A model generated the notes under the pieces. The model saw only the letters and a list, made by a program, of their open reading frames with translations, made no database searches and had not been told where the DNA came from. From NCBI GenBank assembly GCA_031272615.1, contig JAISTL010000259.1:1-17811 (forward strand): DNA of 17,811 nt, given 5' to 3'. Shown here piece by piece: positions 7,668 to 14,887 of this stretch. Within the stretch, counting starts at the first letter, position 1; each line of letters opens with the position of its first letter. The stretch is from Methylobacteriaceae bacterium. GTDB lineage: Bacteria > Pseudomonadota > Alphaproteobacteria > Rhizobiales > Beijerinckiaceae. A program made the position numbers and the translations under genes.

Positions 7668-8372
7668 ATGGCACCGGCAATGGTATGGAAACCGGCTGAA
7701 AAGCCCGTAAAGAAAAGTCACGGATGGGTGTGGCTCGGCATTGTTTTCGGTGTTGCGGTTTTTGCCGGCATGACGTGGCAAATCCTCGGCGGTAAAACAC
7801 CACCCTGGGATATGGATCTGTTCATGATGCTGCATCCCAAAAAGGGTGCGAATCAGTATTCCAATGTGTACGGTTTGTATTTGAGGCATTTCACGCTTCT
7901 CGGCGAACAGCCGCTGCGATATCTCGCATCGGGCCTGGTTCTTGTTTATCTGGTATGTGCCGGGCGCATTCGCGGTATTTTGTTCATGGCGGCGGTCACC
8001 ATAAGCGCAACCGTATTGGACCCGTCTCTCAAGGCTTTTTTCGGTCATCCGCGTCCTGACAACGCGTATCACTATGTGCAGATGACATCCTTCAGCTTTC
8101 CCAGCGGACACTCGCTCTTGGCCATGGCCACCTGGTTCAGTTTGGCCATGTTGGCAATGTATTATTCCCGCCGGCCGCTGACCCGGGCTTTCGCTGTTTT
8201 CTACGGCCTGTTGATTCCGACGCTGGTTGGATTCAGCCGGGTCTATCTCGGGGTGCACTGGCCGTCGGATGTGTTTGCGGGCCTCGGTCTCGGTTTGGCG
8301 TTGGTGCTGTTCTGGTACCTGCTGATCATGACGACGTTTCCTGAAACCGATTATCAGGACGTCACAAAATAA
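7668..8372 (+). CDS. PAP2-family membrane lipid phosphatase
   Basis: A 234-residue polytopic membrane protein with all three motifs of the type 2 phosphatidic acid phosphatase family: K122-x6-R129-P130 (KAFFGHPRP), S146-G147-H148 (FPSGHS), and S190-R191 through H197 to D201 ([12 protein letters not shown]). H197 is the expected phospho-histidine nucleophile and H148 the general acid. A first membrane segment at about residues 20-38 follows a lysine-rich start, so the N-terminus is probably cytoplasmic and the active site periplasmic. Bacterial relatives act on undecaprenyl diphosphate, phosphatidylglycerol phosphate or lipid A phosphates, and the substrate cannot be read from sequence. Position 6 bp after murJ makes lipid-carrier recycling attractive. 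Its last 11 bases overlap the end of hslU on the opposite strand. Confidence 0.93.
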   Translation: MAPAMVWKPAEKPVKKSHGWVWLGIVFGVAVFAGMTWQILGGKTPPWDMDLFMMLHPKKGANQYSNVYGLYLRHFTLLGEQPLRYLASGLVLVYLVCAGRIRGILFMAAVTISATVLDPSLKAFFGHPRPDNAYHYVQMTSFSFPSGHSLLAMATWFSLAMLAMYYSRRPLTRAFAVFYGLLIPTLVGFSRVYLGVHWPSDVFAGLGLGLALVLFWYLLIMTTFPETDYQDVTK

Positions 8373-9669
8373 ACTGGCGCAAATCGGCGTTTTTTGCCAG
8401 CTTGTCGATCTGGCGACGGACATACGCGGCATCGATGGTGACGGACTCCCCGCTCCTGTCCGGGGCGGTGAAGGAAATGTCGTCAAGAACCCGTTCCAGA
8501 ACAGTTTGCAGGCGTCGGGCGCCGATGTTTTCCACCGAGTTGTTGACGTCCTCGGCAACCTCGGCGATAGTGTGCAACGCGTCATCTGTGAAGGTCAGCG
8601 TCACCTCCTCGGTCGCCAGCATCGCTACCGACTGCTTGATGAGGCTGGCTTCGGTCTCCTTCAGTATCCGGTAGAAATCGTCCCGGGTCAGCGGAGCCAG
8701 TTCCACGCGAATCGGCAGGCGGCCCTGAAGTTCCGGCAGCAGATCCGACGGCTTGGCAACATGAAACGCCCCCGAGGCGATGAACAGGATATGGTCGGTT
8801 TTCACCAGGCCGTGCTTGGTGGAGACCGTCGTGCCCTCGATGAGGGGCAGCAGGTCGCGCTGGACGCCTTCCCGCGACGGGCCGGCGCCGGTGCGGTCGT
8901 GATGGGCGGTGATTTTATCGATTTCGTCGATGAAGACGATACCGTTTTCCTGGGCGGCTTTCAGCGCGTCATGGGCCAGCGCCTCCTCGTCCAGCAACTT
9001 GTCGGATTCCTCGGCGATGAGTGGCTCATAGGCGTCGCGCACCGTCACCTTGACGGGCTTGGTCCGGTTGCCGAATCCCTTGCCGAAGATGTCGCCGATG
9101 GAGATGGCGCCGACCGACGCTCCGGGCATTCCGGGAATTTCGAACATCGGCATGCCCGATGACGTGGATTGCAGCTCCAGTTCGATTTCCTTGTCATCCA
9201 GTTCGTTGTTGCGCAACTTGCGGCGGAACATGTCCCGTGTGGCGCTTCCGGCATGGCTGCCGACCAGCGCATCGAGCACCCGCTCCTCCGCCGCCAGCTG
9301 TGCCCGCGCCTCCACGCTTTTGCGCCGTTCCTGCCGGGTCATCGCCAGCGCGACATCCACCAGGTCGCGGACAATCTGCTCCACATCCCGCCCGACATAA
9401 CCGACTTCAGTGAACTTGGTGGCTTCCACCTTGAGAAACGGCGCGTTGGCGAGTTTTGCCAGCCTGCGGGCGATTTCCGTCTTGCCGCAGCCTGTCGGGC
9501 CGATCATGAGAATGTTCTTCGGCGCAACCTCTTCCTTCAGCGGCCCTTCGAGCTGCTGGCGGCGCCAGCGGTTGCGCAACGCAATGGCAACCGCCCGTTT
9601 GGCATCGTTTTGACCGACGATATAACGGTCGAGTTCGGAAACGGTTTCACGGGGAGAAAAGGAAATCAT
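8362..9669 (-). CDS. hslU: HslU, ATPase subunit of the HslUV protease
   Basis: A cytosolic AAA+ unfoldase that feeds substrates to the HslV peptidase. The 435-residue protein has Walker A GPTGCGKT (57-64), the pore loop GYVGRD (90-95), the inserted I domain at about 110-240, Walker B IVFIDEID (244-251), and a sensor-2 region with [17 protein letters not shown] near 390. It ends in DLRQFIL; the HslU C-terminal tail docks into HslV, so its conservation suggests a working HslV elsewhere in the genome. hslV is not beside it, although it usually is. The upstream same-strand neighbour is an M20 amidohydrolase ending 38 bp before the hslU start, so the two are probably co-transcribed. The 3' end overlaps the convergent PAP2 gene by 11 bp. 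Confidence 0.97.
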   Translation of the reverse strand: MISFSPRETVSELDRYIVGQNDAKRAVAIALRNRWRRQQLEGPLKEEVAPKNILMIGPTGCGKTEIARRLAKLANAPFLKVEATKFTEVGYVGRDVEQIVRDLVDVALAMTRQERRKSVEARAQLAAEERVLDALVGSHAGSATRDMFRRKLRNNELDDKEIELELQSTSSGMPMFEIPGMPGASVGAISIGDIFGKGFGNRTKPVKVTVRDAYEPLIAEESDKLLDEEALAHDALKAAQENGIVFIDEIDKITAHHDRTGAGPSREGVQRDLLPLIEGTTVSTKHGLVKTDHILFIASGAFHVAKPSDLLPELQGRLPIRVELAPLTRDDFYRILKETEASLIKQSVAMLATEEVTLTFTDDALHTIAEVAEDVNNSVENIGARRLQTVLERVLDDISFTAPDRSGESVTIDAAYVRRQIDKLAKNADLRQFIL

Positions 9670-9707
9670 GGTATGTCTCTTGCGGAAGGAAGGGGCGGGC
9701 CGATCAT

Positions 9708-11009
9708 CTAACCGGCGAATGAAACGACCGCCTCGCGGATGAGAGCGACCCCGGCGAGAAAATCATCGATATCCATGGCCTCATGCGGGTTGTGGGAGCC
9801 GTGTTCATTGCGGACGAACACCATCGCCGAGGGAATGCCGCTTTGGGCAAACACCGCGGCATCGTGTCCGGCGCCGCTCGGAACCGGTTCATCCGATATG
9901 CCCAGAACCACGGCCGCTTGACGCAGGCGCTCCGTCCACCCGGCGTCCAGAGTTGCCGGGGCGGAATCGATGCGGTTGTCAAACCGGAACGCCACCCCGC
10001 GTTCCTGTTCCACATCCTGCGCCAACTGTTTGAACGCGGCATGATAGGCCTCCAGAGTGGCCTTGTCCTGGCTGCGGATATCCACACTGAAGCTGACAAA
10101 GCCCGGAACCTTGGCAATGGCGTGTTCCTTCGGGTCGGTGCCGAAGACCCCGAATGTCACCACAAGGTCCCGGCGCTGTTTCAGGTAGTCGTTCCAAAGC
10201 CGGTCGGCGCGCATCATCAAATCGCCGGCGGCAAACACCGCGTCCTTGCGCAGTTCCTTGGGAGTCGCGCCGGAATGGGCGGCCTCGCCAACACCCTCAA
10301 CACGCTTGTGACGCACGTTGCCGCGGATGCCGGACACAACGCCGGCCGGTTGTTTGCGGGCGATGAGCAAAGGCCCCTGTTCGATATGCAGTTCCAGCCA
10401 CGCTCCCACCGAAGCCGGGTCCAACAGCTTTTCACCACGCTCGATCTTATCCACCGGCAGGCCGGTTTGCCGCATGGCGTCCTTCAATGTCACGCCGTCG
10501 GCGTCTTTCAGGGCGAGGTCGGCGGCGGCAATCCGGCCCATGAGGGTGAGCGACCCCATATACGCCTTGCCGAAACGCGAACTTTCCTCCCCGCGCAATC
10601 CGTACGCCTTGAGAGTTCTCTTCGGAACAATTCCCGCCCGTTTGAGCCCGGCGAGAATCAGCAGGCCCGCCAGCACCCCGGCGGCGCCGTCGAAATTTCC
10701 GCCCTGGGGCACCGAGTCGAGGTGCGAACCGATGAGAATCGGCGGCGCCTGACGGTCCGCTCCTTCGAGGGTCATCACCAGATTTTGCGCCTCGTCCCGC
10801 GACACCGCAAGACCAAGCGCCCGGGCTTCCTCCCCGACAATATCCTGAGCCTTGGTTTCCAGCGGACTGAAGGCCGGGCGGCTGATACCGACTCCGTCAA
10901 ACGTTGCCTCCCGCAACGCCGAAAGCAGTTTTTCGCTGAGGCGGAGATCCTCACCGTAATCTTTGGATGAACGCCACAAGGCTGCGGCGGTTTGATCTGA
11001 AATCGACAT
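9708..11009 (-). CDS. M20-family Zn-dependent amidohydrolase (hydantoinase/carbamoylase or allantoate type)
   Basis: A predicted dinuclear-metal hydrolase of the group containing allantoate amidohydrolase (AllC), N-carbamoyl-L-amino acid hydrolase and beta-ureidopropionase. The 433-residue protein shows ligand candidates H96 ([11 protein letters not shown]), D107 (FDGAAG), E142 (RGEESSRFG), H208 (LHIEQGP) and H406 ([11 protein letters not shown]), with a small dimerisation lid containing HSGATP and the family block GAGHDAA. No signal peptide is seen, so it should be cytosolic. The frame extends upstream to 11066, but ATG at 11009 has AAGGA 10 bases before it, and a promoter candidate at 11064-11092 excludes the longer form. 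No uricase, hydantoinase or dihydropyrimidinase gene is nearby, so substrate is open. It is followed by hslU after 38 bp. Confidence 0.88.
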   Translation of the reverse strand: MSISDQTAAALWRSSKDYGEDLRLSEKLLSALREATFDGVGISRPAFSPLETKAQDIVGEEARALGLAVSRDEAQNLVMTLEGADRQAPPILIGSHLDSVPQGGNFDGAAGVLAGLLILAGLKRAGIVPKRTLKAYGLRGEESSRFGKAYMGSLTLMGRIAAADLALKDADGVTLKDAMRQTGLPVDKIERGEKLLDPASVGAWLELHIEQGPLLIARKQPAGVVSGIRGNVRHKRVEGVGEAAHSGATPKELRKDAVFAAGDLMMRADRLWNDYLKQRRDLVVTFGVFGTDPKEHAIAKVPGFVSFSVDIRSQDKATLEAYHAAFKQLAQDVEQERGVAFRFDNRIDSAPATLDAGWTERLRQAAVVLGISDEPVPSGAGHDAAVFAQSGIPSAMVFVRNEHGSHNPHEAMDIDDFLAGVALIREAVVSFAG

Positions 11010-11063
11010 TGTTGGTATATCCTTTGGAAGCAATGAACGGTAAAAGTTGAAGGGACGCCGTCT

Positions 11064-11092
11064 CATATAGGTATTGACCGCGATTTTGTGAA
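11064..11092 (-). promoter_or_regulatory. Candidate promoter of the amidohydrolase-hslU unit
   Basis: On the minus strand, TTCACA (11092-11087, five of six to the -35 consensus) and TATATG (11069-11064, four of six to -10) are exactly 17 bases apart. Transcription would start near 11057, leaving a leader of about 48 bases before ATG 11009. The site overlaps the plus-strand promoter candidate of rbfA. Confidence 0.5.
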
Positions 11093-11103
11093 TTGGTTAT
11101 AGC
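11074..11103 (+). promoter_or_regulatory. Candidate promoter of rbfA-truB
   Basis: TTGACC (11074-11079, five of six to the -35 consensus) is followed after 18 bases by TATAGC (11098-11103, four of six to -10). Transcription would begin near 11110, with a leader of about 90 bases to the rbfA ATG at 11202. It shares DNA with the opposing promoter, so the two cannot be occupied at once. Confidence 0.5.
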
Positions 11104-11201
11104 AAATCCGGTTCTTTGGAAAGTCCAATTGAATGTCGCCGCGATACTTCCCCCCGAAGACCGGAAAAACGGAAGCGCCGGCGACGCCGAGGAGAACTGA
11201 A

Positions 11202-11630
11202 ATGAGTGACCGATTCAAACCCAAAGGGCCGTCCCAGCGTCAGCAGCGCGTGGCCGAGCTGGTGCGCCACGCCTTGGCGGAGATCGTCGCCCGTGGCGAA
11301 ATCCACGCGCCCGAGCTGACAAAATTCTATCCCTCCTTCCAAGAAGTGCGCATGTCGCCGGATTTAAAGCTGGCGACGGTTTTTGTCTCGGCCCTGGGAC
11401 AGAAGGACAGCGCGGCCCTGCTTGCGGTTCTGAATGCCCGTCAGAAGATTCTGCGGCACCTGGTGGCGGAAAAAATCAACCTGCGCTATGCTCCCGATTT
11501 GCGGTTTCGTCTTGACGACACCCTGGACGAAGTCTCGCGCATCGAGACTCTGCTCCATTCCGACAAGGTGCGGGCGGATTTGGAAAAACCGGCGGATATT
11601 GAGTTGCAGGACACCGAACATGAAGACTGA
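11202..11630 (+). CDS. rbfA: Ribosome-binding factor A RbfA
   Basis: A small KH-fold protein that binds the 30S subunit and is needed for late 16S rRNA 5'-end maturation and cold growth. The 142-residue protein has the typical RbfA order: SQRQQRVAELVRHALAEIV, then FQEVRMSPDLKLATVFVSALG, then the KH-like segment LRHLVAEKINLRYAPDLRFRLDDTLDEVSRIE at about residues 87-118. An open frame extends to 11133, but GAGGAG at 11189-11194 placed 7 bases before ATG 11202 fixes the start. The gene overlaps truB by 11 bases, a usual sign of translational coupling. The normal upstream partners nusA and infB are absent here, and a promoter candidate lies directly upstream. Confidence 0.95.
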   Translation: MSDRFKPKGPSQRQQRVAELVRHALAEIVARGEIHAPELTKFYPSFQEVRMSPDLKLATVFVSALGQKDSAALLAVLNARQKILRHLVAEKINLRYAPDLRFRLDDTLDEVSRIETLLHSDKVRADLEKPADIELQDTEHED

Positions 11631-12528
11631 ACCCGTTGAACCCCGTCCGCCGAAACGCGACGTACACGGTTGGGTTGTTCTCGACAAACCGGCGGGAATC
11701 ACCTCCACCCATGCCGTTTCCGTCGTCCGGCGGGCATTCCGCGCCAAAAAGGCCGGACACGCCGGAACCCTGGATCCGCTGGCCTCCGGGGTTCTGCCGA
11801 TTGCTCTGGGCGAGGCGACCAAAACCGTCCCCTATATTGTCGACGGCAAGAAGAGCTATCGTTTTGTCGTTCAATGGGGGGCGGAAACCGACACCGACGA
11901 CGCCGAAGGCCGGGTCACCGCCGAGAGCGCAAACCGCCCGGACAAAACGGACGTCGAAGCATTGCTTCCAGAGTTTTCCGGAACCATCGAACAGATTCCG
12001 CCCCGGTTCTCGGCGGTGAAAATCCAGGGCGAGCGCGCTTATGACCTGGCGCGGGACGGGCAGGAGGTAGACCTCAAGCCCCGTTTGGTGGACATCGAAC
12101 GTATTGCTCTGGTGGAACACAAAGGCGAGTGTTCGGTGATGGAAGTGGACTGCGGCAAGGGGACGTATGTGCGCGCCATTGCCCGGGACATGGGGCGGCG
12201 GCTCGGTTGTTACGGCCATATCGCGGCGCTCAGGCGCACATGTGTCGGCGTGTTTGACGAAGAGCGCGCCGTGAGCGTCGAGACGGTTCAGGAAAAAGGC
12301 GACGAAACCCTGTTGCCGGTTCACGCCGCGCTCGAAGGTCTGACAATGGTCCAGGTGCTTCCGGCCCAGAGCCAGCGGTTGGCCCAAGGGCAACCGGTGA
12401 TTCTGCGCGGTCGCGATGCGCCGGAAAGTGGAGCGGTTTACGCCATGTTTGGTGGAGTTCTCATAGCGGTCGGCGATGTGCTGAACGGAGAGCTGCATCC
12501 CGTGCGGGTGTTCAACCTGCCGCGCTGA
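11620..12528 (+). CDS. truB: tRNA pseudouridine-55 synthase TruB
   Basis: Isomerises uridine 55 in the T-loop of tRNAs to pseudouridine. The 302-residue protein shows the TruB start GWVVLDKPAGITSTHAV, the catalytic aspartate D52 in GHAGTLDPLASGVLPIALGEATK, the KSYRF block, PPRFSAVKIQGERAYDLAR and the RNA-contact segment GTYVRAIARDMG. A short C-terminal domain follows. ATG 11620 has AGGA 8 bases upstream inside the end of rbfA, and the two frames overlap by 11 bases. The rpsO and pnp genes that commonly follow truB are not here; a minus-strand autotransporter gene converges on it instead. Confidence 0.96.
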   Translation: MKTEPVEPRPPKRDVHGWVVLDKPAGITSTHAVSVVRRAFRAKKAGHAGTLDPLASGVLPIALGEATKTVPYIVDGKKSYRFVVQWGAETDTDDAEGRVTAESANRPDKTDVEALLPEFSGTIEQIPPRFSAVKIQGERAYDLARDGQEVDLKPRLVDIERIALVEHKGECSVMEVDCGKGTYVRAIARDMGRRLGCYGHIAALRRTCVGVFDEERAVSVETVQEKGDETLLPVHAALEGLTMVQVLPAQSQRLAQGQPVILRGRDAPESGAVYAMFGGVLIAVGDVLNGELHPVRVFNLPR

Positions 12529-12531
12529 CAG

Positions 12532-12555
12532 GAAAATCCGCGTGTTCCGGTTTTC
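12532..12555. terminator. Candidate bidirectional terminator between truB and the autotransporter gene
   Basis: GAAAA-T-CCG (12532-12540) can pair with CGG-TTTTC (12548-12555) across a 7-base loop, with one bulged T. The A-rich left arm and T-rich right arm give a U-tract on either strand, and it sits in the 34-bp gap between two convergent stops. The stem is short and imperfect. Confidence 0.4.
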
Positions 12556-12562
12556 AATCGGT

Positions 12563-14410
12563 TTACCATTTGAAAGCAAACCCTGCCTGGCCGGTGATGG
12601 CCCACGAGTCCGCGAAGTGTTCGAGGCTGGTGCGGGAATCGGTTTCGATGAAAATTCGGTAACGGCCCGCCGCCCACGAATGGGAAAAGCCCAGGCCGAG
12701 ACCGCTCCACAACCGCACGGTGTCATTTTTCAGGTCGGTTCCCGCAAGGCTCAGCGTCGTCGATCCGAAAAACTCATAAAACAGGTTGCCGATGCCGTAG
12801 AAGCGGTTTTCAGCGGTTTCACCCTTTTGATCAACCGATGCGGCGTGCCTTTCCGCAGCCAGCCCCAGTCGCCCGCGCAGCCGTTCAGCGTTGCCGGGCA
12901 CATAGCGGTTGCCGAACCGGTCGTTGAAGGATTGGACATCAAGGGATCCGTATGTGAGCTGCGCCTGTGAAACAAGCGACCACGCATCGCTCACGGCGAG
13001 TTCCCGTCCGCCCTCGACGGAAAACGCCCAGCCGAAAGCGGATGCACCCGTCGCCAACTGCCCGAGGATTTCAGAAGAGAGGTCGCTGTCAAACCATAGG
13101 GTCTTTTCCTGGACATCCACGTAGAGTCCCGAATCGCTCATCCATGTCAGAGTCATCCCGAAACCGTATCGTTCGGTATCGATTGATCCGTTGCCGAACC
13201 ACGAATCCGTCCGTGCGGCGGCAGATCCGTACGCCGCGTTTACACCGGCCGTCACGCTATTGGTGTCGTTGTCCAAAAGCGGAACGTCCAAACCGCCGCG
13301 CAGTTGCCAACCGTTGCCATGGGTAGAAACGCCGGTGGACGATTCCGCCGGCTCAAACCGATCTGCGGATCCGCGGACGTCAACCCATAGAAACGGAATC
13401 GGCGTCTCCGTTTTGGAAAACGGCTCACCCATATCTTTCAGCGCCCCATCCACCGCCGTTTGAACAGGCCGGTATGCCTGGGCGCTGCCGGGGACTCCGG
13501 TCCACACTCCCTCAGGGCGCCTCCGTGCGCGCTGCCCGAAAGTTTCCATCTCCATAACCGACGCCATGAGCGTCGGCACATACGCTTCGGCGACCGGTGC
13601 ATAGGGTTGATAAAGCGGCCCGGCCGGGCAGGGCGGGTCATTCTTGGTACAACCGTTCGCCGGGCAGGGTTCGGAATGAAGATACCAGTCACCGCCCGAT
13701 TTCCATAAGGTGTATGCGAACGCCCCGGCAATGACGGCCTCTTCTCCGGCCGTTGTCACATAATCGCCGGCGAGGTCGAAGACTCCCGACGACAATCCGT
13801 CTACCTGGACCACCCGGATGCCGTCAGCGGTGGTGGGGACGCCGGTACCGGTAAAACCGGAAACATGCAGAGTTGTGGTGCCGGAGGTATTGCCGCCGAT
13901 ATGCAGCAGGTCCGATGGTGAGGACTCATCGCCGAAAGCTGTGTGCATATAGATATGCCCGTCATTGCCGATATAGTCTCCGGTGATTGTCAGCGTACTG
14001 AAGGCTGACCCGGCGGGTGGGAAAAATCGGATGCGGCTGTCGGAAAGCGTTAAATTACTGACAACTCCGTGCGCCTCCTGCCATTCCGATCCATTGACCA
14101 TGACAAGATTGAGTTGTGCGTAGTCCGCCGCTATCCGGGCTTCGCCGCTGAATGACGAATGGTCCGCCTTGACCGTGAGGCTGGAAACAGCTCCCCCGCC
14201 GCCGGGTACCTCAAAGGCAATCCCGTTGGAGGAATTGGGGGTCGCACCTTGCAGCGTCACGTTGACGGGCGCGGCGGTCGCCGGGAAAACCATCAATATT
14301 GACAAAGCCGGCAAGAAAGGCAGCGCCGTGCGATAACGGAGCGGTGTGAGACCGGGTGTTTTGAGGAATCGCCCGATGCAGGGGACGTTCTCGAGAAGCG
14401 GGAGGCACAT
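12563..14410 (-). CDS. Small type V autotransporter with cysteine-bearing linker
   Basis: A predicted outer-membrane autotransporter of 615 residues. A long N-terminal segment ends in a hydrophobic core and VFPATAAPVN, giving a likely signal peptidase site near residues 46-47. The passenger (about 47-247) is short and beta-rich, with repeats such as VSNLTLSDSRI and FSTLTITGDYI. It ends with the autotransporter stable-core region (SDLLHIGGNTSGTTTLHV, then DGIRVVQVDG and FDLAGDYV) typical of pertactin-like proteins. Residues 248-338 are a Pro-rich linker with three cysteines (C249, C254, C261). Residues 339-615 form the beta-barrel, ending in GFAFKW with an aromatic last residue. ATG 14410 is chosen because AGGTG lies 5 bases upstream; an open frame reaches to 14800 but looks non-coding there. 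The passenger's function is unknown. No neighbouring gene suggests a substrate. Confidence 0.85.
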   Translation of the reverse strand: MCLPLLENVPCIGRFLKTPGLTPLRYRTALPFLPALSILMVFPATAAPVNVTLQGATPNSSNGIAFEVPGGGGAVSSLTVKADHSSFSGEARIAADYAQLNLVMVNGSEWQEAHGVVSNLTLSDSRIRFFPPAGSAFSTLTITGDYIGNDGHIYMHTAFGDESSPSDLLHIGGNTSGTTTLHVSGFTGTGVPTTADGIRVVQVDGLSSGVFDLAGDYVTTAGEEAVIAGAFAYTLWKSGGDWYLHSEPCPANGCTKNDPPCPAGPLYQPYAPVAEAYVPTLMASVMEMETFGQRARRRPEGVWTGVPGSAQAYRPVQTAVDGALKDMGEPFSKTETPIPFLWVDVRGSADRFEPAESSTGVSTHGNGWQLRGGLDVPLLDNDTNSVTAGVNAAYGSAAARTDSWFGNGSIDTERYGFGMTLTWMSDSGLYVDVQEKTLWFDSDLSSEILGQLATGASAFGWAFSVEGGRELAVSDAWSLVSQAQLTYGSLDVQSFNDRFGNRYVPGNAERLRGRLGLAAERHAASVDQKGETAENRFYGIGNLFYEFFGSTTLSLAGTDLKNDTVRLWSGLGLGFSHSWAAGRYRIFIETDSRTSLEHFADSWAITGQAGFAFKW

Positions 14411-14887
14411 CGAAACACCTGATGCCAATGACCGGAAAAAAGGTTGTATCCCGCGGTGCTTCGGGCGTTGCGCCGCAATGATTTCAAGTGTCTCCATCCG
14501 ATGAGACATCGTTTGAGCCGACCTGAAGAGTTCACCGGGAAACCGGAAAAAGAAAAAGATTTTCGCACGAAGCACCACAGAGAAGTTTATTCGAAGATGG
14601 TTAACAATGTCCTTCTTTCCGGCTGGGGAAATGCCCGGCCATGCGCCGGTAGTCCGCCCGAGTTCCGCCACTTCCAACGGAACAAAGGCGTTCAGCACAT
14701 TCTCCCGTGACTGGGCGTGAAGACTCCATCCGAGCTGCAAATCAAACAGATTCTCGCGGCGATTTTTGAAAAACAGATTCCCACGTCGATGAAAGCGCAT
14801 TATAAGGCGCCAAGATTCCGGGGAAGGCCGCCGGGCCGGTCCGGACGATACGTTACCCCAATTGGAAATCCGTCAAGTTTCAACACC
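14411..14887. other. Spacer between the divergent autotransporter and leuS genes
   Basis: About 477 bp with no gene I can support. Open frames run through it on both strands: upstream extension of the autotransporter frame to 14800, extension of leuS from a GTG at 14717, and a plus-strand frame at 14444-14710. None resembles a known family or has a good ribosome site. It contains the autotransporter ribosome site (14416-14420) and a leuS promoter candidate (14778-14806). It may hold a decayed gene or a long leader. Confidence 0.55.
14778..14806 (+). promoter_or_regulatory. Candidate promoter of leuS-lptE
   Basis: TTCCCA (14778-14783, four of six to the -35 consensus) and TATAAG (14801-14806, five of six to -10) are 17 bases apart. 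Transcription from about 14813 would leave a leader of about 75 bases and exclude the in-frame starts at 14717 and 14789, supporting ATG 14888. Confidence 0.4.

Noticed and set aside
9783..10970. A 395-codon plus-strand frame across the amidohydrolase gene
   Set aside because: The minus-strand frame has the complete M20 metal-ligand set; the plus frame is a composition shadow with no family features.
11476..12726. A 416-codon minus-strand frame across truB
   Set aside because: It overlaps well-supported rbfA and truB and has no motif; it also cuts into the autotransporter barrel region in another frame.
14717..14887. A 57-residue N-terminal extension of LeuS from a GTG start
   Set aside because: The sequence is unlike any LeuRS N-terminus, has no ribosome site and is interrupted by a likely promoter at 14778-14806.
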